From contig NZ_JBALOX010000043.1 in the NCBI RefSeq assembly GCF_036965165.1, positions 1 to 20,438 on the forward strand: a DNA stretch of 20,438 nt. The letters are read 5' to 3'. The notes under the pieces were generated by a model. The model was not told where the DNA came from. It saw nothing but the letters and a program-made list of their open reading frames with translations, and did no database searches. Positions within the stretch are counted from its first letter, which is position 1. Each line of letters begins with the position of its first letter. Source of the stretch: Ferdinandcohnia sp036965165 (GTDB taxonomy: Bacteria > Bacillota > Bacilli > Bacillales > Bacillaceae_L). The position numbers and the translations under genes were made by a program. Below are positions 1 to 8,400 of this stretch, in pieces.

Positions 1-208
1 CTACGAAACCTCTTTCTTCAAGTCCACGAATTGCTTCGCGAATAGTTATTCGACTTACATTAAAATTAGTAGCTAACTCATTTTCCGTTGGCAAATATTT
101 CATATTTCCATCCGTATCTTTTAAAATTTCATTCATTATTTCATTCATTACCGCTGTAGATAAGTTTCCACTCTTTTTAAAATGAGTACTTTTAAATATG
201 GGTCTCAC
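1..208 (-). CDS. GntR-family transcriptional regulator, N-terminal part (cut by window edge)
   Basis: DNA-binding regulator; only the first 69 residues are inside the window, the rest runs off the left end. The visible part is a winged helix-turn-helix of GntR type, with the signature LPTENELATNFNVSR followed by ITIREAIRGLEERGFV at about residues 38-69. The start is a GTG at 206-208, chosen because AAGGTGG lies six bases before it and the reading frame fits the family length before the helix. It lies directly downstream of the enolase-superfamily gene on the same strand, so it is probably the local regulator of that gene. The effector domain is not visible, so the FadR versus HutC/UTRA subfamily cannot be settled. 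Confidence 0.9.
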   Translation of the reverse strand, partial: MRPIFKSTHFKKSGNLSTAVMNEIMNEILKDTDGNMKYLPTENELATNFNVSRITIREAIRGLEERGFV

Positions 209-250
209 CGCTTCCACCTTAATTTTAAAACGCTTACAAACATTCGACCA

Positions 251-272
251 ATTCGGTGACAAATCACCGAAT
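251..272. repeat. Perfect 9-bp inverted repeat between the dehydratase and GntR genes
   Basis: ATTCGGTGA, four bases, then TCACCGAAT. It sits just after the stop of the dehydratase gene and 43 bases before the GntR start. No T-run follows the stem on either strand, so it is not a classic intrinsic terminator. It could be an mRNA-stabilising or partly terminating hairpin, or a regulator site. Confidence 0.6.
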
Positions 273-281
273 AATATTTCT

Positions 282-1427
282 CTAATTAATCTTAAAATGA
301 TTAATAACGTCTTTATTTACCTCAATTCCAAGACCAGGTTTATCAGGAACTTCCACCATGCCATCTTTCATACCAATAGAATGAAAGATTAAATCTTGTC
401 TAAATGGGTGTGATGATTGATCATACTCTAACATCGGTTCGATTGGTTTAAAACATAACGGAGCTGGTGGAATATTTGCTATGTATTGCAATGAAGCAGC
501 TAGTCCAATACCAGTCCCCCATACATGAGGATTAACCATTAAGTTCCAAGAGTTTGCTAATGCATTTATTCTTTTAACAGCTGTAAATCCTCCTGATGCC
601 GCAATATCTGGCTGAATGATGTCTAACGCTTTTGAAGCAACCCATTGCCTCGCTCCAATATTTCCAAAAATATTTTCACCTGCTGCAATAAATGTGGAGC
701 TTATACCTTTTAATTCTTGATACCCCTCAATATCCTCAGGTGGAAGCGGTTCCTCAAACCAATGTAGCTTAGCTACTTCTACTTCCATCAATATTCTTCT
801 AGCATTAGCTGAATTAAATGCACAATTTGCATCAGCCATTAAAGTGACATCAAAACCAATTGCCTCTCGAACAGATTGAATATACTCAATATCCTCCTTT
901 ACACCAAAGCCTGTTTTTAATTTCATAGCTTGATAACCATTCTCTAAATGCTGTTGAGCTTCTTCAATTGCTGCTTCTGGATAAGATTTACCCTGTATTC
1001 GATAAAACCCTGTTGCATATGGCATCACTTTTGTACGATATGCTCCACCTAGTAATTTATAAATAGGTTGATTATACATTTTCCCTAGAACATCCCATAA
1101 TGCAATATCAACAGCACTCATAGCATTTACAACTGCACCTAACTGACCATAAGGACGCGTATGATTATACATTTTGTCCCATAAAACCTCTACATTTGTA
1201 GGATCTTCACCAATCAGTAATGGTTTTAAGGAATACTCAACAATACTTGCCGCTACTTGTGGAGGTTGAAGTCCATGACATAATGACTCACCCCAACCGG
1301 TAATCCCCTCGTCTGTAACAATTTCTACTATCATTGAGGATCTGTTAACAGCGTAGCCTTGTGAAAAAGCAAAAGGTTCATCTAACTTTGCAGATAACAC
1401 ATGAATATGTAATTCAGTTATTTTCAA
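282..1427 (-). CDS. Mandelate racemase/muconate lactonizing enzyme family protein (probable acid-sugar dehydratase)
   Basis: Enolase-superfamily enzyme, expected to abstract a proton alpha to a carboxylate with Mg2+ help, most often dehydrating a sugar acid. The sequence shows a KLK (K-x-K) base motif, metal ligands in MADAN, WFEEP and AAGEN, then QPDIAASGG and NPHVWGTG, which supply the Asp-His dyad of the mandelate racemase subgroup. Length of 381 residues is normal. I prefer the TTG start at 1425-1427: GGGGGA lies about seven bases before it and the product then begins MKITELHI, typical of the family. The frame stays open to an ATG at 1457, but that has no ribosome binding site. The exact substrate cannot be read from sequence; galactonate, galactarate or a similar aldonate/aldarate is the usual range. 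The GntR gene downstream probably controls it. Confidence 0.9.
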   Translation of the reverse strand: MKITELHIHVLSAKLDEPFAFSQGYAVNRSSMIVEIVTDEGITGWGESLCHGLQPPQVAASIVEYSLKPLLIGEDPTNVEVLWDKMYNHTRPYGQLGAVVNAMSAVDIALWDVLGKMYNQPIYKLLGGAYRTKVMPYATGFYRIQGKSYPEAAIEEAQQHLENGYQAMKLKTGFGVKEDIEYIQSVREAIGFDVTLMADANCAFNSANARRILMEVEVAKLHWFEEPLPPEDIEGYQELKGISSTFIAAGENIFGNIGARQWVASKALDIIQPDIAASGGFTAVKRINALANSWNLMVNPHVWGTGIGLAASLQYIANIPPAPLCFKPIEPMLEYDQSSHPFRQDLIFHSIGMKDGMVEVPDKPGLGIEVNKDVINHFKIN

Positions 1428-1506
1428 ATCTCTTCCCCCAATCTCTAAATATGGCATTATTCTTTGAAGTATAATTCAGCTTTTAACATGTAACTAACAG
1501 CATTTC

Positions 1507-1582
1507 TTACTCGTATGTTGTAAGTTGTAAGTTGTATGATGACTTATGAGTAAATAGTATAATGTTAGTAAAATTCCGTCAA
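1507..1582 (-). promoter_or_regulatory. Candidate promoter plus operator of the dehydratase gene
   Basis: On the minus strand TTGACG (1577-1582) and TATACT (1556-1561) form a sigma-A-like pair with a short 15-base spacer. Directly downstream, over the expected start point, is a repeat cluster: GTTGTAA twice and GTTGTAT once in tandem (1517-1537, + strand). These are enclosed by an imperfect inverted repeat, TTACTCGTA (1507-1515) against TATGAGTAA (1545-1553), 8 of 9 paired. The position suits a repressor operator, and GntR is the obvious candidate. The rest of 1458-1715 shows no gene. Confidence 0.45.
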
Positions 1583-1607
1583 CATAAAATATTTTATTTT
1601 TTTAAAA

Positions 1608-1609
1608 NN
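1608..1609. other. Two undetermined bases (NN)
   Basis: Ambiguous bases in an A/T-rich intergenic stretch; no gene is affected. Confidence 0.99.
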
Positions 1610-1715
1610 TATTATAATCTTGTGTTAAGACCACAATCAAATTAGGATCCACTATTGAAAACCTCTCAGGCATGCTGGAAGTCTTAATCTACCAGTACAC
1701 TTAAGTTGATAACCT

Positions 1716-2561
1716 TCAATGAAAATACATACGAATACCTATAGCAATGAGTAGTATAGAAAGCATTTGCATAATTATTCTACTTGGTATTTTTTGTGAT
1801 AAAAAAACACCTAGCTGGGAGCCAATAATAATACCAATCCCACCCATTAATACGATCAACCAATCAATGTTATTGTTCCAGATTTGTAAAATGACACCCA
1901 CTGAAGAGTATAAACAAAGCGAAAAAATAGAAGTTGCCGTAGCGTTATGTGTAGGTACACGAAAGAAATAAATTAATAAAGGTACAAGAAGCCATCCACC
2001 ACCAATACCAAGATAACTAGAAAGGATCCCCATGAAGAAACCAATTGGAATTAGCCATCTCACTTGTATGTTTTTTGTCTCACTTCTTTCCAATATGTAC
2101 TTATTGTTTTCCATTAAGGAACTTGTAGTTGCGGCTACTTCATTTATACTATTCTTTTGATATTGGTTATCTATTACTTTCGTTTTCTTAAATCCTGTAT
2201 TTTTTAAAATTAGAAATATACCTAAAATAGTTAAAATACTCCCAAAAATAATGTAGAAGTAGGTGGAAGAATAAATTTCTAGTACCCAAACTCCTAAAAG
2301 TGCACCTGGGAATGCACCTATACTTAATATAACTCCTGTTCGATAATGAATTCTATTTTGCCTTGCATATCCAACTACTCCTGATAGAGAATTTATTAAT
2401 ACAATAACTAACCCTGTACCAGCAGCGATTGTCGGACTAATTTTGAATAGTAGTAAAAGCGCAGGGACAAAAATGAACCCACCTCCTGCTCCAACAATAG
2501 ATCCATATCCTCCAGCTAATAAACCAATAATCAATAATAATAAACCTGTTGAAATATTCAA
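1716..2561 (-). CDS. Sulfite exporter TauE/SafE family membrane protein
   Basis: Integral membrane permease of 281 residues, with about eight hydrophobic segments in two similar halves. Each half carries the family's glycine-rich motif: GGYGSIVGAGGGFIFVPALL near the N-terminus, and SSYLGIGGGWLLVPLL near residue 182 after a charged cytoplasmic linker (about residues 123-167). The family (old DUF81) exports sulfite or small organosulfonates, or moves other anions, across the cytoplasmic membrane. The start is TTG at 2559-2561, with AGGGGG seven bases upstream. It is divergent from a CysL-like LysR gene, which supports a sulfur-related role and suggests that regulator controls it. The substrate itself is an inference from context. 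Confidence 0.88.
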   Translation of the reverse strand: MNISTGLLLLIIGLLAGGYGSIVGAGGGFIFVPALLLLFKISPTIAAGTGLVIVLINSLSGVVGYARQNRIHYRTGVILSIGAFPGALLGVWVLEIYSSTYFYIIFGSILTILGIFLILKNTGFKKTKVIDNQYQKNSINEVAATTSSLMENNKYILERSETKNIQVRWLIPIGFFMGILSSYLGIGGGWLLVPLLIYFFRVPTHNATATSIFSLCLYSSVGVILQIWNNNIDWLIVLMGGIGIIIGSQLGVFLSQKIPSRIIMQMLSILLIAIGIRMYFH

Positions 2562-2743
2562 TTAAGACCCCCTAGTGTATAATTTTGTTAACTAATAAAC
2601 TATCAGAGTTTTATGATTACGTATAATAACAATTATTTATAGGCCATAATCAAAAGTTATACCCATTGGTGGATTAACTAGAATATAAGAAAAAAAGATA
2701 TATAAGGATAATTAATTAAAGTATTGAAAAGGAGGTTTTTAAA
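2562..2743. promoter_or_regulatory. Divergent control region between exporter and LysR regulator
   Basis: A 182-base A/T-rich gap between two head-to-head genes. It holds AATAA-CAA-TTATT (2625-2637), a small inverted repeat compatible with a LysR box, and an overlapping TATAAT at 2622-2627 on the + strand. No convincing -35 element pairs with it, so promoter positions remain open. Confidence 0.35.
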
Positions 2744-3598
2744 TTGANNNNNNNNNNNNNNNNNNNNNNNNNNNNNNNNNNNNNTAGTTATATTTCACAA
2801 CCGGCCGCAACAAAAAAAATTAGTCAATTAGAAAATGAATATGGGGCATTGTTATTTGAAAGAGTAAATGGAAGATTGCAAATAACAAAAGCAGGAGAGC
2901 TTCTTTATCCATACGCCAAAGAAATTGTTGAAATCTACAATAAATCTCTTGAAAAAATAAATGTTCTAACTGGAAATCAAGAAATAATTATTAATGTGGG
3001 AGCAAGTTTAACTATTGGTGAATATTTATTACCTGGTATATTAGGGAATTTTAAAAAAAGTTATCCTAATATTATTTTTAGTTTATCAATCGGAAACACT
3101 CCTAATATTCTCACTAAGCTAGAAAGTAATGAAATTGATGTTGCTTTGGTTGAAGGTTTGGTTGATAATAATCAATTTCTAATTGAAAAGTTTGCGGAAG
3201 ACGAGTTAATTTTGGTTACATCTAGAGAGCATCATTGGAAGGAGAAGACAATAATAGATATGAAAGAACTTACAGAAGAAAAAATGATATGGAGAGAGCC
3301 AGAGTCAGGTTCACGTTTGATTGTCGAGAATTTTCTATCAAAAATGGGTATTCTAGATAAAATTGAGAGTGCCATGGATCTTGGAAGTATCCAATCGGTC
3401 AAAAGCGCAGTAGAGGCAAATCTCGGAATAAGTATCCTTCCTAAACTAACTGTTTTAAAAGAATTAGAATATGAAACACTGTTTGAGATTACCATGAGAG
3501 GTTTTAAATTAACTCGAGAACTATGGTTGGTCCAAAAACCACAGCGTTTTAATAAAACTGGTTTGTATAATTTTCTTGATTTTATAAGGTCCCAATAG
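2744..3598 (+). CDS. LysR-family transcriptional regulator, CysL-like
   Basis: DNA-binding regulator with an N-terminal helix-turn-helix and a C-terminal periplasmic-binding-like effector domain. Visible HTH remains are SYISQPAATKKISQLENEYG followed by LFERVNGRLQITKAGELLYP; the effector domain starts near the IINVGASLTIGEYLLPGIL segment. TTG at 2744-2746 is the likely start, with a strong AAGGAGG seven bases before it. Codons 2-14 fall in a run of N. Family members have about 26 residues before the ISQPA motif, whereas only 16 fit here, so the gap length in the assembly is probably too short. The effector domain resembles CysL, the activator of sulfite reductase genes, and the divergent TauE/SafE gene fits a sulfur theme. 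It is the only well-supported intact gene on the + strand. Confidence 0.85.
   Translation: MXXXXXXXXXXXXXSYISQPAATKKISQLENEYGALLFERVNGRLQITKAGELLYPYAKEIVEIYNKSLEKINVLTGNQEIIINVGASLTIGEYLLPGILGNFKKSYPNIIFSLSIGNTPNILTKLESNEIDVALVEGLVDNNQFLIEKFAEDELILVTSREHHWKEKTIIDMKELTEEKMIWREPESGSRLIVENFLSKMGILDKIESAMDLGSIQSVKSAVEANLGISILPKLTVLKELEYETLFEITMRGFKLTRELWLVQKPQRFNKTGLYNFLDFIRSQ
2748..2784. other. Assembly gap of 37 N inside the LysR gene
   Basis: The N run removes the first HTH helix. From the family layout, about 10 residues (some 30 bases) more than the 37 N should be present, so the gap is probably a placeholder of wrong size that happens to keep the frame open. Confidence 0.95.
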
Positions 3599-3921
3599 AA
3601 AGTTGTTAGGTTTCTTGGGTAGTATCAATTTCCTTAAAGAAGAGACAAATTGTTAATGGAAGCATTTTAGTAATAAATATTGGTTTAATATACCATTAGC
3701 AACACCCTCTTTTAAACTGTTAATCTATCTATTTATAACTTTCGATTTAAATAATCTATCAATTTTACAAAAAATAGATTTAGATATACTAAAAAAATAT
3801 TCAAGTTCTATTACCCCTTCCTATTACTAAGAATAAATGGAGCAAAACTCCAATTGATTAATGAATTAACATGAAACCTTGATAATATTGTGGTTGTGCT
3901 GGTATAACTTTTTTTCTTCTT

Positions 3922-3982
3922 AAACAAGACCCTGAATTCGTATATTAATGAATTCAGGGTCTTGTTTACTTTTTTATTTTTG
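3922..3982 (+). terminator. Strong intrinsic terminator, perfect 18-bp stem
   Basis: Arms 3922-3939 (AAACAAGACCCTGAATTC) and 3950-3967 pair perfectly around a 10-base loop. A T-rich tract follows on the + strand at 3969-3982. The + strand orientation would end transcripts from the LysR gene some 320 bases upstream. Such a long perfect stem is unusual for a simple terminator. Confidence 0.75.
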
Positions 3983-4041
3983 GGTGATTAATTTCGTCAA
4001 TTCGATATCACTTTACTGTAGTTTAAGTAATAAAACCCAGA

Positions 4042-4116
4042 CTATTTTAACACTAACTGCGCGACCGCTTCTGTGTGGCTTGAGTGTTGATAGCAGACAT
4101 ATTGATGTAGTGGTGT
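4042..4116 (-). pseudogene. Remnant of a gene 3' end, TrmA/RumA methyltransferase-like tail (left copy)
   Basis: A 24-codon open stretch with no start, closed by TAG at 4042-4044 and preceded by an in-frame TAA at 4117-4119. Its end reads SSHTEAVAQLVLK-stop. This matches, mostly through synonymous codon differences, the tail at 10155-10199. Both resemble, from memory, the PQTAHVEAVAKLVLK-type C-terminus of Bacillus RlmD-like 23S rRNA uracil-C5 methyltransferases. The shared reading frame and silent differences are visible in the sequence; the family assignment is inference. Confidence 0.5.
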
Positions 4117-4412
4117 TTACCTTTTTAGTACCGACGCTACTTCCTATGAATCGTCCAATTTTGCTACACATAGTGATAATTATGTCGAGTTAACAACAAC
4201 TTAATACTTTCAATATGTACGTTTATACTTTTGTGAAGCACTATTTTGGGTCGAGTTTCTAGTTTGATAGATCAGTTATTTTAACGGTGAGATACTTAGA
4301 TATTAACGTTTATACAACAGTAAATTGTGGTCCATACTAAAATATTTCATATAATTACTGAATAATTATCATCACAAGCAGATTTCAAACAAGTGCAACG
4401 ATATTAAACTTT

Positions 4413-5234
4413 TTATAAAGTATCTAAATGAAAGAATTTATGATTTCCTATGTTCAGTTTATGAAGCTTTGTTTTGTTCGTATCAATAAGTGAAGAAATT
4501 TCTTCAATATCTTCATCTGAACAATTCATACCGAAATAGATCGCTGAAGGATGAACAGGACAGTTCTCTAGTGAACCTTTTTTTGTGTTAGGTTCAAGAT
4601 GAAGATTTAACACTCTCCATTCTTTTTCATATTCCCAGCTATTGTGTTTTAACAATAACAAAAAGAACAGCAAGTAAAGTTTATGGTCGTATTTTTCAAT
4701 AATTAAACCTTTAAGTATGTTTGAAATGTCATATCTATTTTCTTCATAACCCACTGGATACATCATCTTTGTAAATTCATTGGTATGTTCCAGTTGATTA
4801 AAGTTGTATTCAACACATATACCCTTATGGTTATCAGCATAATTACCCCACATTGGCATATTAAACGGTGTTTCAGAAAAACAAACTACACTTACATTAC
4901 TTTTAAAATCAGTAAGCATTCTCTTTATTCCTTCAAGTATTACTTCATCTGAAACAGTATTTTTGTTTGGTCTATTCGTTTCCTTTATTGTATTAAGAAT
5001 TTCTAATTCATTAAAATATGTTGGTTGACAATCAAAAGGATCATTTAGTCCAGTTGATTTACAAAACCATAGTTTATTTTCCTTTATACTATTTAATCTT
5101 GAAGAACGCTTTGCACCACTTATTGGCTGATACTTATAAAGTTTTTTTGGAATATATTGATGCTTTAACTGATATGCTCTATTCTTCTCATTTTCAAAAT
5201 ATAAATATAAAAAATCCTTAAACCATTGATGCAA
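4413..5234 (-). CDS. DUF2971 domain protein of unknown function
   Basis: Soluble protein of about 273 residues. I place it in DUF2971 from the ordered motifs IPKKLYKYQP, LWFCKSTGLNDPFDC, VVCFSETPFNMPMWGNYADN, HKGICVEYN, EKEWRVLN and AIYFGMNC, which give full family length. The biochemical role of DUF2971 is not established; these genes are common in accessory islands. The frame is open to an ATG at 5288 without a ribosome binding site. The TTG at 5232-5234, eight bases after AGGGGTG, is the better start and leaves HQWFKDFLYLYF as the N-terminus. It follows the YobI-like gene on the same strand, but a clear terminator separates them, so it is likely transcribed alone or by read-through. A defence role is possible from context only. 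Confidence 0.8.
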   Translation of the reverse strand: MHQWFKDFLYLYFENEKNRAYQLKHQYIPKKLYKYQPISGAKRSSRLNSIKENKLWFCKSTGLNDPFDCQPTYFNELEILNTIKETNRPNKNTVSDEVILEGIKRMLTDFKSNVSVVCFSETPFNMPMWGNYADNHKGICVEYNFNQLEHTNEFTKMMYPVGYEENRYDISNILKGLIIEKYDHKLYLLFFLLLLKHNSWEYEKEWRVLNLHLEPNTKKGSLENCPVHPSAIYFGMNCSDEDIEEISSLIDTNKTKLHKLNIGNHKFFHLDTL

Positions 5235-5316
5235 AATGAATTCACCCCTATATTTTTGTTTGTTAATTAATTTTAACATTTCCAACATCAGCGAAGCATT
5301 AAATATTACCTAATAC

Positions 5317-5367
5317 ACAAAAAAGAAGCACTCACTAGTTCGTGATAATGAACCAGAATGTGCTTTT
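5317..5367 (-). terminator. Intrinsic terminator behind the YobI-like gene
   Basis: On the minus strand AAGCAC/GTGCTT outer arms (5326-5331, 5360-5365) and an inner CTGGTTC/GAACTAG pairing form a long hairpin, followed by TTCTTTTTT. It lies about 90 bases after the NTPase stop codon. Confidence 0.8.
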
Positions 5368-5457
5368 AAAAATAAATAGTTTCGTGCTTCCAGTACTTGT
5401 CCAAGACAATTGAACAAAAATCAACTGCCTATTCATTTCTTTTTATACCCTTGTCTG

Positions 5458-8400
5458 TTATTTCCGTTTATTTCTTACCAAGTACCCTTTTTCAAGTTCT
5501 TCGTACTCATATATTACTTCTAATGGGTCACTTTTAAAATACTCCAAGAGTTCCACCAAGTCTTCATTAGTTACAGTGATTTCAAAACTTTTCCCATTCT
5601 TTTTTATACTATCAAATGGATGTACCAATTTTGACAGAATGTCAAAAATTTCATCTCTAGTTAGTTGAACAGATTTGAGAAAGTGCAATAGAAAACTAGC
5701 TGCATTTCCTAATTCTAGATGCCTTACAATTTTAACAAATAAATCCTTGTCCATGTTCTCAAGAACTATGTTTGATGCCCCTAATAGTTGTTCAAAAATC
5801 CTATTAGAAATTTGAGCGTTTATCTTTAAACCATTTGATGCTCTTTTAATAGTATTCAAGCTTAATTGAACATCATCTGAATTTTTTATTATTGACTCAA
5901 ACAATTCTTGATCCATCTGAATATCTTGAATTTTTTCTTCATTAACTAACAACAAATAGCTTGCCGAATCAACATCATGTAATTTGACCCTATCAAATAA
6001 TTCATGATTCCATGATATTTGATGATTCCTTATTACTTCAATTACTACATTGTGGTAACCATTAGAAATAAGGTATATCAAATACATAATCAATTTTATT
6101 TCATTAGAATCATTTATCATGATCTCAAGTGCCTTAGCGTTATGTCCAATTAACTTTTTATCTAAGATACTTTTAAATTCTTGTACTTCAATTTCTCGGA
6201 TTCTATTTACTAAATACTTTTCAATAAGGTTGGAATCAAACTTTTCATATTCAAGAAGTAACTCTAATAGTTCTAGGGACCAAATCAATTCATCATCATC
6301 AATTAAAGCACCTAGATCATTTTGAGCTTCTTTAAAGGTATCAATAATGTATTCCTTCTTAAGTTGTATATTATTAATTGAACGGTATGTGTCTGGATCC
6401 CATGCTAGAACTTTACTTCGAACCAGTTGATTTAAGACACCTTGATCTAAGTTTGCACCTTCAACTAAGGCTACATAGTAATGTAGGCCATCAATAAATT
6501 CTTTAATTTTCGTCTCCCTATTACTCTTTGACTGTAGTATAGTGTTCACAAAATCCAAATACTTATCATCTTTTACATACGCCTTTTGAACCTCTTCATA
6601 ACTATTTTTGATGAATTCTGTCCAATTCTCATCAGTTGATAAGATATAGTCTATATCAAAATCTTGGTTATTTTCCTTGTAAACGGATTTACAATAACTA
6701 ATGTTTGGCCATGTAAGAGCAAACTTCTTTAACTCGTAAATCTTTTTAAGAGCAATATAAGATTTTACTTCTGATAACTCGCCAATTACTCCATCCCAAT
6801 GTCCGATCAACGATTCTATTGTGTTTACACTAATATCTTCAATATTTTCTTGGATAAATTCAATAAATATAGATTCCTCTTCTTTATAAACATCTTGCTT
6901 TAGTATTACGTTATTTAAAAAATCTCCTATATTACTCTTGTAATAATCATACACAAATTGTTCATTCTGTATTAACTCAATTGAAACATGGTTACTATTA
7001 AGGATTATTATTAGATTGTTTAAATTAATCTCATACCCATTGATTTCTTTTACCTTCTTATGAGCATGCTCTGGTATACCTTCCAACGAAGTGAACTTTA
7101 CCCCAAGAGTAGCTGATGTATCATAAAACTCATCAGTTTCAGGTAAAGTAGCTACATCTAGTTGTTGTGAAATAAAATCGACTAAATTTCCACTACTTTC
7201 CAACCCTAATAGTCTATACGAGTCAGCATTTTCAATTATTAATGTTGCATAACTTCCTTTAACCTCTTCAGTTATCTCTATATTGCTTGTTACACCCCAT
7301 ATATCAATTTCGTTAGAGATGGTTAAGTTTAAAAAATCCTTTACCAAGTTCTTTAAAGGACTTATAGTTTCTCTAGACTTCAACAATAATAAGAACTCAA
7401 AAAGAAGGTTGAAATTCACTTCAATGTCTCTGAACGTTACATCTATAATTTTTTCAACCTTTTCAATGTTAGCCTCATTTCTATGAACTAATAGATGTTC
7501 AACAAAGACGATATTTAATGCAACAATACTGTAAATATCATCCACCCTAACCTTTTCTACCACTTTTCCTATATTTTTTAAATCATATTCTAGGTTATGT
7601 TCTACAGAACCCAGTTTAACCAATCTAATAAATTCGTTGTCGTTACTACTTAAAGTTCCTTCTCGGAAAACAGTAAGATAATCTTCATATGATTCGTTCA
7701 ACCAATTTTTGCGTATCAGTAAGTGTAACAATCTTTTATCTGACAAATCGATATGTAGTTCAATTCCATCTTCTACAAGTAATCTTGAAATTGACTTTGA
7801 TCTAACATGCTTGATCTTTCCCTTCAATTTCGAGATTTGTTCTTTTATTTCGTCTTGCTTCATCACTTTTTTATTTTCGAATTCTTTATATAGCTCGAGA
7901 TAATTTACTGAATCAATAGTCATAAAATCATCTAAATCTATGAATCTTTCAATAAATGATTCATTTTGATTAATTATTATCTCTCCATTGATTTTGTTAA
8001 CTGTAACAAATTGGAATATTTGTTTTCCAGCATTTAAATGATTAGGGGTGCTAAAACCACTTAAATTGATTTGTCGTTGTGAAAATATAACGTTCTTACC
8101 AAGTAAATTACGTTTTTTAATGAAGAGAATAGATATATCTTCCTTTTCGGTCAAAATACTGCCCAATCCATTAAATGAGATAATTTGTAATTCTCGAATT
8201 CTTTCTTCTAATGAAGAAATGAGTTGCTCCTTTTCAAAAAAAACACTATGAACTATTCCTCTATTCTCAAGCAAATCAGAGTAATCTCGTGGGTATATGT
8301 TCTTATATACAATAAAAGCAAAAAGATGACTGTAAGTGATACTAGAATTCTTTAATCTATGTCGATAGATTACAAACTCATTGCAAATATTGATCAAAGT

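Larger units (their letters stand above)
3599..4412. other. 814-base stretch without an intact gene
   Basis: Holds a small hairpin TGGAG-CAAAA-CTCCA near 3838-3852, the long perfect terminator-like inverted repeat (3922-3967), a degenerate coding remnant (4042-4116) and a 10-base direct repeat ACGTTTATAC (4219-4228 and 4306-4315). No ribosome binding site with a plausible protein is visible. Base use becomes irregular after 3990, as in decayed sequence. Confidence 0.6.

Noticed and set aside
1625..1687. TTAAGAC and GTCTTAA, 7-base inverted arms 49 bases apart
   Set aside because: Short and far apart; no terminator or insertion-sequence structure supports it.
3840..3920. Minus-strand stretch reading VIPAQPQYYQGFMLIH before a stop, resembling a coat-type peptide end
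   Set aside because: No start codon or ribosome binding site in frame; an in-frame stop lies within the terminator loop. Probably chance.
3948..4193. 81-codon + strand ORF in the gap after the LysR gene
   Set aside because: It begins inside a terminator stem, has no ribosome binding site and runs antisense over the methyltransferase-tail remnant.
4219..4315. Direct repeat ACGTTTATAC, two copies 87 bases apart
   Set aside because: Only ten bases in A/T-rich non-coding DNA, without further repeat units; no CRISPR or iteron pattern.
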